This document shows positions 27,572 to 34,732 of a stretch of 64,000 bases of DNA, one piece after another. The translations under genes and the position numbers were made by a program. The notes beneath the pieces are model-generated. The model ran no database searches, was not told the origin of the DNA, and saw only the letters and a program-made list of their open reading frames with translations. The DNA is from Flavobacteriaceae bacterium UBA2540 (GTDB lineage Bacteria; Bacteroidota; Bacteroidia; Flavobacteriales; Flavobacteriaceae), in assembly GCA_002340765.1 (NCBI GenBank), contig DDMS01000025.1, positions 1 to 64,000 of the forward strand, in the 5' to 3' direction. Every line of letters begins with the position of its first letter. Position 1 is the stretch's first letter.

Positions 27572-28402
27572 ATGGCGAATAATCAATTTGATTTTAATTT
27601 CCCAAAAGGCGGAATTCTTATTATTATAATTGCGGTAGTAGCAATTATTGCGTTTTCAAAATCAACAATAACCATTGGTCCAGGAGAGGGTGGTGTTGTG
27701 TTTGAGCGTTTTGGGGAAGGTATCAATACTTACATCACTTATGGAGAAGGTTTTCATATTGTGGCTCCTTGGAATAGAATGATTGTAAGAAAAGTGCGTC
27801 AACAATCTGTTTCAGATCAAATGAATGTGTTGTCTGTAAATGGATTGGAAGTTACCGTTAATGGAACTGTTTGGTATGAACCTGAGTTTAAGAATTTGGG
27901 ATTGTTAATCAAAACTAAAGGAGAGGATTATGAACGTGAATTGCTTGATCCAGCTGTGAATGCTGCTGCAAGAAGCGTTGTAGGACGTTATACACCTGAA
28001 CAATTATACTCAAGCAAAAGAGATGTGATTGAACAAGAAATTTTGGACGAAGTAAAAATAATCTTAAAAGACCAATACTTGTCTGTAAAAAGAGTATTGG
28101 TAAAAGATGTAAAATTACCAACAACCATCAAAAATGCGATCGAAACCAAATTAAAACAAGAACAAGAATCTTTAGAATATGAGTTTAGATTGTCAAAAGC
28201 TAAAAAAGAAGCAGAAAGACAACAAATTGATGCTGAAGGAAAGGCCAGTGCTAACAAAATTTTAAGTGCCTCACTTACTGATAAAATCTTACAAGAAAAA
28301 GGTATTGAGGCAACACTAGAATTGGCCAATTCTCCAAATAGCAAAGTAATTGTAATTGGTTCAGGAAAAGAGGGATTGCCAATTATTTTAGGAAATCAAT
28401 AA
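27572..28402 (+). CDS. Prohibitin-family (SPFH/Band 7) membrane protein
   Basis: A 276-residue protein. One N-terminal membrane helix (about 12-30, ILIIIIAVVAIIAF) is followed by the SPFH domain (TIGPGEGGVVFERFGEG, VNGLEVTVNGTVWYEP, NAAARSVVGRYTPEQLYS) and a charged coiled-coil region (about 180-250, KAKKEAERQQIDAEGKA). Prohibitins assemble into membrane rings that hold or regulate proteases such as FtsH. It has its own promoter and a terminator just after the stop. Confidence 0.92.
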   Translation: MANNQFDFNFPKGGILIIIIAVVAIIAFSKSTITIGPGEGGVVFERFGEGINTYITYGEGFHIVAPWNRMIVRKVRQQSVSDQMNVLSVNGLEVTVNGTVWYEPEFKNLGLLIKTKGEDYERELLDPAVNAAARSVVGRYTPEQLYSSKRDVIEQEILDEVKIILKDQYLSVKRVLVKDVKLPTTIKNAIETKLKQEQESLEYEFRLSKAKKEAERQQIDAEGKASANKILSASLTDKILQEKGIEATLELANSPNSKVIVIGSGKEGLPIILGNQ

Positions 28403-28424
28403 GTAATTTAACCTTAAAACTTTA

Positions 28425-28457
28425 AAAAAGTCCACGATTTTTCTGGGCTTTTTTTTG
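28425..28457 (+). terminator. Terminator after the prohibitin gene
   Basis: AAAAGTCCA (28426-28434) pairs with TGGGCTTTT (28444-28452) with one G-T pair, followed by a T tract. It starts 23 bases after the stop codon. Confidence 0.7.
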
Positions 28458-28715
28458 TTTTTAGAAAGTTTGTATTTGTAGTCGAAAAATATTCTTAAAT
28501 TCTTAAAAGTTTATCAAACACTTTTCACTTTTGTGATGTAATTTATTATGAAACTTCTTATTTGAGTAAATAATTTAACCTTAAAAAGAAACGATTTGAT
28601 TTAAGACTTCAAGATACTGAATTCCAGTATTTTGACCAATATCTAATCAATTTATTTTATTTAAAATAATTACACTCAACGGGTAAAATTAGTTAGTTTT
28701 TAAATAGTTGTGGAG
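28458..28715. other. Intergenic stretch without a recognised gene
   Basis: About 260 AT-rich bases between two rightward terminator hairpins. The 16-base string TAATTTAACCTTAAAA, which follows the prohibitin stop at 28404-28419, is repeated exactly at 28571-28586. No open frame of note and no convincing promoter was found, so a small RNA ending at the second terminator is only a possibility. Confidence 0.4.
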
Positions 28716-28746
28716 AGCCAAAAGTACTGTTTTTGGCTTTTTTTTT
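28716..28746. terminator. Strong hairpin terminator at the end of the CarboxypepD-like gene
   Basis: AGCCAAAA (28716-28723) and TTTTGGCT (28731-28738) form a perfect 8-base stem with a seven-base loop and a T tract to 28746 on the plus strand. The left flank is not A-rich, so it looks mainly rightward, although it lies directly after the stop of the leftward gene ending at 28745. Confidence 0.65.
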
Positions 28747-29554
28747 AATTTTGATTCTTTTCAGGAATTTTATCGCGCTCAATTTTCCCTTTTTTCAATG
28801 CTTTATAGTTTTCATAACAATCCAATACTGCTTCAATCAGCTGTAAATCAGAGGCTTTTTTGATAAAGTATTCTGAGTAGTTACAATCCGTTAGTAGTTC
28901 TGACAATTCTTGGCTATCCATGCCAAGATATTCCATCATTACTTCTCGGTCAAATTTGCCAGAAAGCATTTTACGTAAATCGTCTTCTTTTTTCAGTTTT
29001 TGAAGTTTTTTCAGCTGTTTGGGTTTGTTGCCAAAAAGATTATAGAGAAAATCAACAGGTTGAAATAACGCTGCAATAGGTGAGGAGTAATTTTTTTTGG
29101 TTGGTCTTCCAACTTCATACGTTTGTGGAAGTCCATTGATACGAATTCTCGTGAAATTATCTTTCGGAACTTGTTTGATATCAATTTCCAAAACGCCAAT
29201 CAAATTGGTTGATTTTATGATAATCTCTCTAGTTTCCTCGGATTTTTCATAAAGCGCTATTTCCAGCTCATTTCCTTTTAATAAGTCGTTTGTAATTTTC
29301 AGTTTGATAGATGAATATCCCAAATACGAGACCAAAATAGTATCGTTGACAATGGCTAGCAATTCAAAAAAACCATTTTCATTGGTGATGGTTCCTTGCA
29401 CAGTATTCAAATTCAGAACGTGAGCTGCGCTCAGAGCATGTTTCGTTTCTGAATGAATAATTTGACCTTTTAATATTGTTTTACGAGTGGTATCATTTTG
29501 AGAAAAAATGCCCCATGAAAACAACAAACACAATATGAACAGATTTTTTTGCAT
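28745..29554 (-). CDS. Secreted protein with CarboxypepD_reg-like domain
   Basis: A 269-residue exported protein: signal peptide at 1-18 (LFILCLLFSWGIFSQ), then a transthyretin-like beta-sandwich of the CarboxypepD_reg type at about 25-110 (LKGQIIHSETKHALSAAHV, GTITNENGFFELLA, VSYLGYSSIKLKI). The remaining 150 residues are helical and rich in Lys and Glu, with no known domain recognised. Such sandwich domains usually front TonB receptors; here the receptor is absent. Function unknown. Confidence 0.8.
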   Translation of the reverse strand: MQKNLFILCLLFSWGIFSQNDTTRKTILKGQIIHSETKHALSAAHVLNLNTVQGTITNENGFFELLAIVNDTILVSYLGYSSIKLKITNDLLKGNELEIALYEKSEETREIIIKSTNLIGVLEIDIKQVPKDNFTRIRINGLPQTYEVGRPTKKNYSSPIAALFQPVDFLYNLFGNKPKQLKKLQKLKKEDDLRKMLSGKFDREVMMEYLGMDSQELSELLTDCNYSEYFIKKASDLQLIEAVLDCYENYKALKKGKIERDKIPEKNQN

Positions 29555-29627
29555 AGAAACAAAAATAAGTATAAAACTTTTGAAGAAAGGTTAATTTTTT
29601 GTGAAGATGAAAAATAATTCTAAAAAG

Positions 29628-29711
29628 TGCGCGTAACTGGATTCGAACCAGCACATCCTTTCGAACACAAGCCCCTCAAGCTTGCGCGTCTACCAATTTC
29701 GCCATACGCGC
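29628..29711 (-). tRNA. tRNA-Leu (anticodon GAG)
   Basis: An 84-base leftward tRNA with a full cloverleaf. The acceptor GCGCGTA pairs with TACGCGC, discriminator A. The D arm is GCGAAATTGGTAGACGC. The anticodon stem CAAGC/GCTTG encloses loop TTGAGGG, giving anticodon GAG. There is a long variable arm typical of leucine tRNAs, and T arm GGTTCGAATCC. The 3' CCA is not encoded. It reads CUC and CUU codons. Confidence 0.93.
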
Positions 29712-29758
29712 GTTTTTACAGAATATTAAAAAAAGTTAAGTTTAAACTAACTTTTTTT

Positions 29759-29830
29759 AACTGTGTTGGGATTCGAAACCAAGCCCCTTTCATTAAAAGT
29801 TTAATGCTCTAACAAAAGAGCTATTAGGTT
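29759..29830 (-). pseudogene. Degenerate tRNA-Lys(TTT) relic
   Basis: Leftward, 48 bases upstream of tRNA-Leu, lies a tRNA-shaped sequence: TAGCTCTTTTGTTAGAGC as D arm, anticodon loop CTTTTAA (anticodon TTT), and TTCGAATCCCAA as T loop and 3' T strand. This matches bacterial tRNA-Lys. The anticodon stem has two mismatches, the T stem one, and the acceptor keeps only about three of seven pairs. It is a dead copy. A functional tRNA-Lys must exist elsewhere. Confidence 0.8.
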
Positions 29831-29923
29831 ATTATAATAATGATGTAAATATACTGCTAAGTTATTATATAGTCTTAAAAAAATAAATATATTTTATCGA
29901 TATTTGCCCTAAAAAATAGCATC

Positions 29924-30436
29924 ATGCATATTATTTTATTGGGATACATGGCTTCAGGAAAATCAACGATTGGCAAGCAGCTTTCTAAAAAGCTAGGGAT
30001 TCCTTTTCTAGATTTGGATACATATATTTATGAAAAAGAAAACAAGTCTGTTTCGGAGATTTTTTTACAAAATGGTGAAATCTATTTCCGAAAAAAAGAG
30101 CACGAATACTTGAGGGAAGTTCTAGAAAATCAGCAAGATTTCATCCTTTCTTTGGGTGGGGGTACTCCTTGTTATGCAAATAATATCGAATTAATTCTCA
30201 ATAAAAATTCAATTTCTATTTATTTAAAAGCATCCATCCAAACCCTGTCAAATAGACTTTTAAAAAACAAAAATTTAAGACCTTTGGTTGCTTTTTTGGA
30301 AGATGATCAAGTGCCTGAATTTATTGCAAAACATCTTTTCGAAAGACGTTTCTTTTATGAACAAGCCAGAAAAGTGGTAGTTATTGATCAAAAATCAGTA
30401 TCAGAAATCGTTGATGAAATAGGAACGTTATTATAG
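29924..30436 (+). CDS. aroK: Shikimate kinase
   Basis: A 170-residue enzyme that phosphorylates shikimate at O3 using ATP, in chorismate synthesis. P-loop GYMASGKST at the N-terminus, shikimate-binding DLDTYI and FRKKE, LGGGTP, and the lid Arg in NLRPLV are all present. Full length. Its 3' end overlaps the convergent phosphoribosyltransferase gene by six bases, with no terminator between them. Chorismate made here would also feed menF. Confidence 0.95.
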   Translation: MHIILLGYMASGKSTIGKQLSKKLGIPFLDLDTYIYEKENKSVSEIFLQNGEIYFRKKEHEYLREVLENQQDFILSLGGGTPCYANNIELILNKNSISIYLKASIQTLSNRLLKNKNLRPLVAFLEDDQVPEFIAKHLFERRFFYEQARKVVVIDQKSVSEIVDEIGTLL

Positions 30437-30934
30437 TAAATAAGCAACTGATTCATCTTCTAAAAAATCTATCTGAACATGTTCTTTGATAGACGTTGAT
30501 AGTGAAACGCCTTTAAAATCTGCTTTTACAGGATATTTTTTATGGTTTCTGTTCACCAAAACTGCCGTCTTAAATCGTTTTAACGGAACCTCTAAAAAGT
30601 GCTTTACTCCATAAATCAATGTGTTTCCTGAACTCAAAACATCATCAACCAATACCAATGATTTGTTTTTATAGTCATCCACAGCCAAAGTAGTTGTCAC
30701 GATATCTAGGGGATTTTTTTTGTTGATATTGACCAAGCAAATAGTCAATTTCAAATCAGAAATTTCTGAAAGTACTTTTACAAGTTTTTCAGCAAAAATA
30801 TATCCATTGCCAGTAATGCCTGCAATCACAACTTCTTTTTCATCGGAATTACTTTCATATATTTGATAAGCAATTCGCTTGATTTTTTGATCGATTTGAA
30901 CAGTATCTAAAATGATATTATTTTCTTTTGTCAT
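30431..30934 (-). CDS. Type I phosphoribosyltransferase (PyrR-like)
   Basis: A 167-residue PRTase fold protein. LVLVDDVLSSGNTL is the PRPP-binding loop, and IAGITGNGYIFAEKL the upstream PPi loop. Flavobacterial relatives are usually called PyrR-like or simply phosphoribosyltransferase; the base used is not evident from sequence and no pyr operon is adjacent. Its ATG overlaps the stop of the Hsp15-like gene by four bases (ATGA), so the two are translationally coupled. Confidence 0.85.
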   Translation of the reverse strand: MTKENNIILDTVQIDQKIKRIAYQIYESNSDEKEVVIAGITGNGYIFAEKLVKVLSEISDLKLTICLVNINKKNPLDIVTTTLAVDDYKNKSLVLVDDVLSSGNTLIYGVKHFLEVPLKRFKTAVLVNRNHKKYPVKADFKGVSLSTSIKEHVQIDFLEDESVAYLL

Positions 30935-31311
30935 GGTTTTTCGTTTGTGTTTTCTTGATATCCATCAATGTCTCTTCTGTCTTTTTTAGTAGGTCTTCCT
31001 TCTCCTTTTTTGCGATAATGCTCTTTGGCAAATTTCAGCAATTCATTTTTATTAAACTCTTCAGCTGGTGTCATATCTTTTCTATATAAATCTACCAATT
31101 TACACCCAATTCTACTCTGTGGCAAATCAATTACTCTAATTTGATAATTGATTTGGTCTTTTCTCACCAACAACAACTCGTTTCCAAAAACCTCTCTAGA
31201 AGCTTTCACGTTGCTTCCTCCAATTTTTATGTGTCCCTTTTTGCAAGAATCTGTTGCCAAACTTCTTGTTTTATATACCCGAATACACCACAAATATTTA
31301 TCTATTCTCAT
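30931..31311 (-). CDS. S4-domain RNA-binding protein, Hsp15-like
   Basis: A 126-residue protein that begins MRIDKYLWCIRVYKTRSLA, the S4 RNA-binding domain (about 1-60), and ends in a basic helical tail as in Hsp15. Hsp15 binds free 50S subunits carrying stalled nascent chains and helps recycle them. It precedes and overlaps the PRTase gene. The minus-strand element TACCTTTG at 31351-31344 is the probable -7 box. Confidence 0.9.
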   Translation of the reverse strand: MRIDKYLWCIRVYKTRSLATDSCKKGHIKIGGSNVKASREVFGNELLLVRKDQINYQIRVIDLPQSRIGCKLVDLYRKDMTPAEEFNKNELLKFAKEHYRKKGEGRPTKKDRRDIDGYQENTNEKP

Positions 31312-31389
31312 AAAAAAGTTAAAATATACTTTTTGTGTTTCTACAAAGGTATAAAAATGTTAAATTGCGCCCTAAAATTTTATGGTAAA

Positions 31390-32304
31390 ATGACTAAAAT
31401 AAAAAATATTTTTATTATCCTACTTTTTTCTCTAGTAGTTTATGCTTGTGGTGATGACAATACGTTTCGAAATCCGTTTGCTGATGTTGATCATAAAGCC
31501 CTTGCTATATCTGACAATGATTCTATTGTAAAGTTTTTGAAAGCACATTATTATGATGATACCGTTGACTCTGTTAAGGCATTGCTTTCTGGAAAAACAG
31601 CTATGTATAATGATTCAAAGCTTAAAATCATGGACGTTACTGAAAATGAGATTAGCTATAAATTATATATTTATGTTGCTAAAGAAGGAAGTGCCTTTCC
31701 AAATTCGGATAAAGGATTTCCAAAGAAAGTTGATTCTGTTTTTGTAAAATATTCAGGAAGAACTTTTTCAGGAAGAACTTTTGCAGCAAATGCTTTTGAT
31801 TCAAATATAATTGGTATTTGGTTCAATCTGAATTCTGTGATTGGTGGTTGGACGTATGGCATGACAAATTTTAAAGGAGGTTCTCTAAAAAAAGATCCTA
31901 GTGGAGGACCTTTCAACGGGCCAATTACTTTTTTAAATAGTGGAAAAGGCGTTATTTTTATTCCTTCAGGGTTGGCGTATCCTTCGTCAAGAATTCAAAA
32001 TCAGTCCAATTCGTTGGTTGATACCAACTTGTTTTTTTATATTGATTTACTCGATTTTGTAAAAGATACAGATCATGATAATGACAATGTTCCTTCTTAC
32101 AAAGAGGATGTTGATGGAGATGGGGATATAAACAATGATGATACGGATAAAGACGGAATACCGAACTTTTTTGATGCAGATGATGATGGAGATGGCGTAT
32201 TGACCAAAAATGAAGACGCTAATGGTGATGGAGATCCAACAAACGATTTTAGTGACCCTAACAACCCAACATTGCCTGATTATTTAAATCCAAAAATCAA
32301 ATAA
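31390..32304 (+). CDS. FKBP-type peptidyl-prolyl isomerase lipoprotein with acidic calcium-binding-like repeats
   Basis: A 304-residue lipoprotein. The signal peptide ends at LVVYAC (Cys at about 21). An FKBP-like domain lies at about 95-220: VFVKYSGRTFSGRTF, FDSN, FNLNSVIGGWTYGMTNFKGG and FIPSGLAYPSS, ending YIDLLDF. The last 80 residues are runs of D-x-D-x-D-G type (DTDHDNDNVPSYKEDVDGDG, DADDDGDGV), like thrombospondin type 3 calcium sites. It probably folds outer-membrane or surface proteins, with calcium as structural ligand; that is inference. An upstream extension of the frame runs through the divergent gene and has no signal peptide, so ATG 31390 is used. Confidence 0.85.
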   Translation: MTKIKNIFIILLFSLVVYACGDDNTFRNPFADVDHKALAISDNDSIVKFLKAHYYDDTVDSVKALLSGKTAMYNDSKLKIMDVTENEISYKLYIYVAKEGSAFPNSDKGFPKKVDSVFVKYSGRTFSGRTFAANAFDSNIIGIWFNLNSVIGGWTYGMTNFKGGSLKKDPSGGPFNGPITFLNSGKGVIFIPSGLAYPSSRIQNQSNSLVDTNLFFYIDLLDFVKDTDHDNDNVPSYKEDVDGDGDINNDDTDKDGIPNFFDADDDGDGVLTKNEDANGDGDPTNDFSDPNNPTLPDYLNPKIK

Positions 32305-32341
32305 ATCATCTAGATTATTAAAAAAAAACCTTTGCGATCTT

Positions 32342-32575
32342 CTAAAGAGTTTTTGAAAGCAAACTAGTGATGTGCTTGATGACATTCATGTGCAATTTCG
32401 GAAAATAGTGTTTGTTAAAGTGCCAAATATCGATAATGTCACCATTCAAAATCAGTACTTTTGGTTGTATGTTTTTTAAATAGGTCAATAATTATTTTGT
32501 CTTGCAATCATAAGTTCCTAAATGCACATTAAAAATAACACCATAATCTAATTGGCGTTTTTTTATTTTTGTCAT
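32342..32575 (-). pseudogene. Truncated LpxH-type metallophosphoesterase relic
   Basis: The minus strand from ATG 32575 reads MTKIKKRQLDYGVIFNVHLG, then TYDCKTK, a TAA where Glu is expected, LLTYLKNIQPKVLILNGDII, DIWHFNKHYFPKLHMNV and ITSLLSK, then stops. This matches the first third of flavobacterial UDP-2,3-diacylglucosamine diphosphatase-like phosphoesterases. The first metal motif, normally SDVHLGT, has become FNVHLGT, losing a metal-binding Asp; GDIIDIW is intact. The remaining two thirds are missing. An intact copy is presumably elsewhere if lipid A is made by this route. Confidence 0.85.
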
Positions 32576-32845
32576 TATTATTTTAAAATTAAAAAAGTAT
32601 TTGAAAAGTGGCGAAAACAATACACTTGAACTCACCTAAAAGGACAATAGATTTATTTTTTTTAAAAAAAATACAATACTTATTGATTTTAATAAATGTA
32701 TTGGATAGATGTTTTAAAATTGTAAACTTCATATAAAGAAATTAAGATTTTAACTTTATAAAAAAGTGTTTATTAATGTAGAGTTATTGCGTAAAAAATT
32801 AGCCCCAAGCGGACTCATAGAATTTGACGTTGAGAAAAAATGAAT
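32576..32845. other. AT-rich spacer, no gene recognised
   Basis: About 270 bases between the phosphoesterase relic and the small lipoprotein. The sequence is nearly all A and T with stops in every frame. The missing remainder of the relic was looked for here and is not visible. No hairpin terminator with a clear T tract was found. Confidence 0.4.
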
Positions 32846-32983
32846 TTAACAGAATTTTCCTTGTTGAATTTTAGTTTGGTTCATTGTTGCATCTGCCAAT
32901 CCACATGAAGAAGAAGTGCTTCTGCAAGAAGACAAACAAACGATTCCTAAAACATAAATTGAAATAAATAAGACTTTTTTCAT
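32846..32983 (-). CDS. Small lipoprotein of 45 residues
   Basis: A short leftward gene. It has a signal peptide MKKVLFISIYVLGIVCLSSC with the lipidation Cys at 20, then a 25-residue mature part RSTSSSCGLADATMNQTKIQ ending QGKFC. The mature peptide has three Cys counting the lipidated one. It starts 18 bases after the stop of the substrate-binding-fold gene on the same strand, so it is probably the last gene of that operon. The signal peptide is convincing; function unknown. Confidence 0.7.
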   Translation of the reverse strand: MKKVLFISIYVLGIVCLSSCRSTSSSCGLADATMNQTKIQQGKFC

Positions 32984-33001
32984 GAGTTCATTTTTAAGAA
33001 T

Positions 33002-33862
33002 TTAAAGATATATATTTTTTATGAATTCGTATGAGTTTTTCTTTTGTTCTAAAACGTTAAAACTCATCATTTTATTTTGAATACGTGAAATTAAATTTTT
33101 TGTTATAGGTTTTCCAGCATTCCATTCTGTAATTTTCAGCCATTCTTCAACATCCTCAAGCTTTTGCTGATAACGTTTTGAAAGTATTTCTGCAATTTCA
33201 GGAGTTTTTTTAAAATGTAAAATTTCATTATTTATGATGTTTAAAACCTTTTTTACGGCATCCAAATTATTTTCTAAAATGTCATTTCTAACTGCAATCA
33301 TAAAACAAGGCCAAGGAGTAGGGCAGTCCTCAATTCTTCTGAAAATTCCCTTATCAACCAGAGGTTTTGTAGTGAAATGTTCCCACATAAAATAATCTGC
33401 TATTCCCAAATTTAAAGCATCAATTCCTCCTTGTAAATTGCCAATTTCTAAAAATTTCAATTTTGATGCATCCCAACCTTGGTTATAAGCGTTCACAATT
33501 GCCATCAAATGAGACCCTGAACCAAATCTGCTAATCGCAATTGTGGCATGTTTCAAGTCTTCAATTTTTTGAAAATTGGATATTGCATTCACATGAATTC
33601 CCCAAACTAATCGAGATTTAACATAAGTTTGAACAATTTTTGATGGATTTCCAGCAGCAATATCTTTGATAATTCCTTCAGTCAATACAATAGCAATATC
33701 CAATGTTCCATCTCTAAAAGCAGCACACATGTCACCAGTTCCACCAGGAAAATCTTTCCAGCGAAGATTTATATTTTGTTGCTTATAAGATTTGTTTTTT
33801 AAGGTAATGTACCAAGGATAATTAAAATGTTCTGGAACGCCACCAACTTTTAAATCAATCAT
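33002..33862 (-). CDS. Cytosolic substrate-binding-fold protein (NMT1/THI5/MqnA-like fold)
   Basis: A 286-residue protein with the periplasmic binding protein type II fold: LKVGGVPEHFNYPW at the very start, GGTGDMCAAFRDGTLDIAIV, ATIAISRFGSGSH, GIADYFMWEHF and PTPWPCFMIAV. There is no signal peptide, so it should be cytosolic, unlike transporter binding proteins. Cytosolic members of this fold include enzymes (MqnA, MqnD, Thi5). Its ATG directly abuts the TAA of the nucleoside phosphorylase gene. Reaction unknown; the pairing suggests a nucleoside- or base-derived substrate, which is inference. Confidence 0.78.
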   Translation of the reverse strand: MIDLKVGGVPEHFNYPWYITLKNKSYKQQNINLRWKDFPGGTGDMCAAFRDGTLDIAIVLTEGIIKDIAAGNPSKIVQTYVKSRLVWGIHVNAISNFQKIEDLKHATIAISRFGSGSHLMAIVNAYNQGWDASKLKFLEIGNLQGGIDALNLGIADYFMWEHFTTKPLVDKGIFRRIEDCPTPWPCFMIAVRNDILENNLDAVKKVLNIINNEILHFKKTPEIAEILSKRYQQKLEDVEEWLKITEWNAGKPITKNLISRIQNKMMSFNVLEQKKNSYEFIKNIYL

Positions 33863-34732
33863 TTATGCAGTTAATTTTTTAAGAGTATATTCAATTAAAT
33901 CTGCTACAATTTTCGATGGATTTTCACTAAAAGTGCCATTTGCTCTGTTTGCAATAACAGCATTCAAAGAAACAGCATGATGCCCTAATAATTGTGACAA
34001 ACCATAAATTGCAGAAGTTTCCATCTCAAGGTTGGTAATTCTGTTTCCTTCAAATGAAAAACTATCTATTTTATTATTGAGATTTGCATCTTCTAAAGCT
34101 AAGCGTAAAACACGACCTTGTGGACCGTAAAATCCGCCAGCAGTTGCTGTAACACCTTGAAAAACAATTGGCGAAGCAAGTTTATTTGCTAATGATGTTG
34201 AATTCGAAACGATAATTGGATGCGCTTTTTTTTCACTCCAATTAGTGTGTTTCATAAAAGCATTTTCAATTGCTGGATGTGAAATTGACTCTATTTGATA
34301 GAAGTGAAGCAAGCCGTTTAAATCTAATCCATGAGAACTCAGCACAAATGAATTTACAGGAATATCTGCTTGCAATGAACCTGATGTTCCAATTCGGATA
34401 AACGAAAGTTGTGTGAAATTTTCTTTGATTTTTCTGGTTGATAAATCAATATTTGCCAAAGCATCTAACTCATTTAAAACAATATCAATATTATCAGACC
34501 CAATTCCTGTTGAAATTACTGAAATACGTTTGTTTTTATAGGTTCCTGTGGCAGTCCTAAATTCACGTTTTTGAGTCGTAAACTCAATTTTATCAAAGTG
34601 TTTTGTTACTTTGTCAACCCTATCTTGGTCTCCAACAAGTATAATAGTTGTGGCAATATTTTCGGGTCTTAAATTCAGATGATATACACTTCCATCTTGA
34701 TTTAAGATCAATTCTGATGCTCCTAAACTCAT
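33863..34732 (-). CDS. Nucleoside phosphorylase (uridine phosphorylase-like)
   Basis: A 289-residue enzyme of the PNP/Udp family, which splits a nucleoside with phosphate to base and ribose-1-phosphate. ILVGDQDRVDKV is the phosphate-binding start, FIRIGTSGSLQ the central motif and TNLEMETSAIYGLSQLLG the nucleoside-binding Glu-Met-Glu motif. Length is slightly above E. coli Udp. Both ends abut neighbouring genes with zero spacing (TAA directly followed by ATG), so it is translated in step with the DUF1835 and substrate-binding-fold proteins. Confidence 0.88.
   Translation of the reverse strand: MSLGASELILNQDGSVYHLNLRPENIATTIILVGDQDRVDKVTKHFDKIEFTTQKREFRTATGTYKNKRISVISTGIGSDNIDIVLNELDALANIDLSTRKIKENFTQLSFIRIGTSGSLQADIPVNSFVLSSHGLDLNGLLHFYQIESISHPAIENAFMKHTNWSEKKAHPIIVSNSTSLANKLASPIVFQGVTATAGGFYGPQGRVLRLALEDANLNNKIDSFSFEGNRITNLEMETSAIYGLSQLLGHHAVSLNAVIANRANGTFSENPSKIVADLIEYTLKKLTA

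Noticed and set aside
29627..29812. Open frame across the tRNA-Leu gene
   Set aside because: It is the reverse of a structured tRNA and its relic neighbour, not a protein gene.
31141..31389. Upstream extension of the FKBP lipoprotein frame
   Set aside because: It runs through the divergent Hsp15-like gene and lacks a signal peptide; the lipobox start at 31390 is clear.
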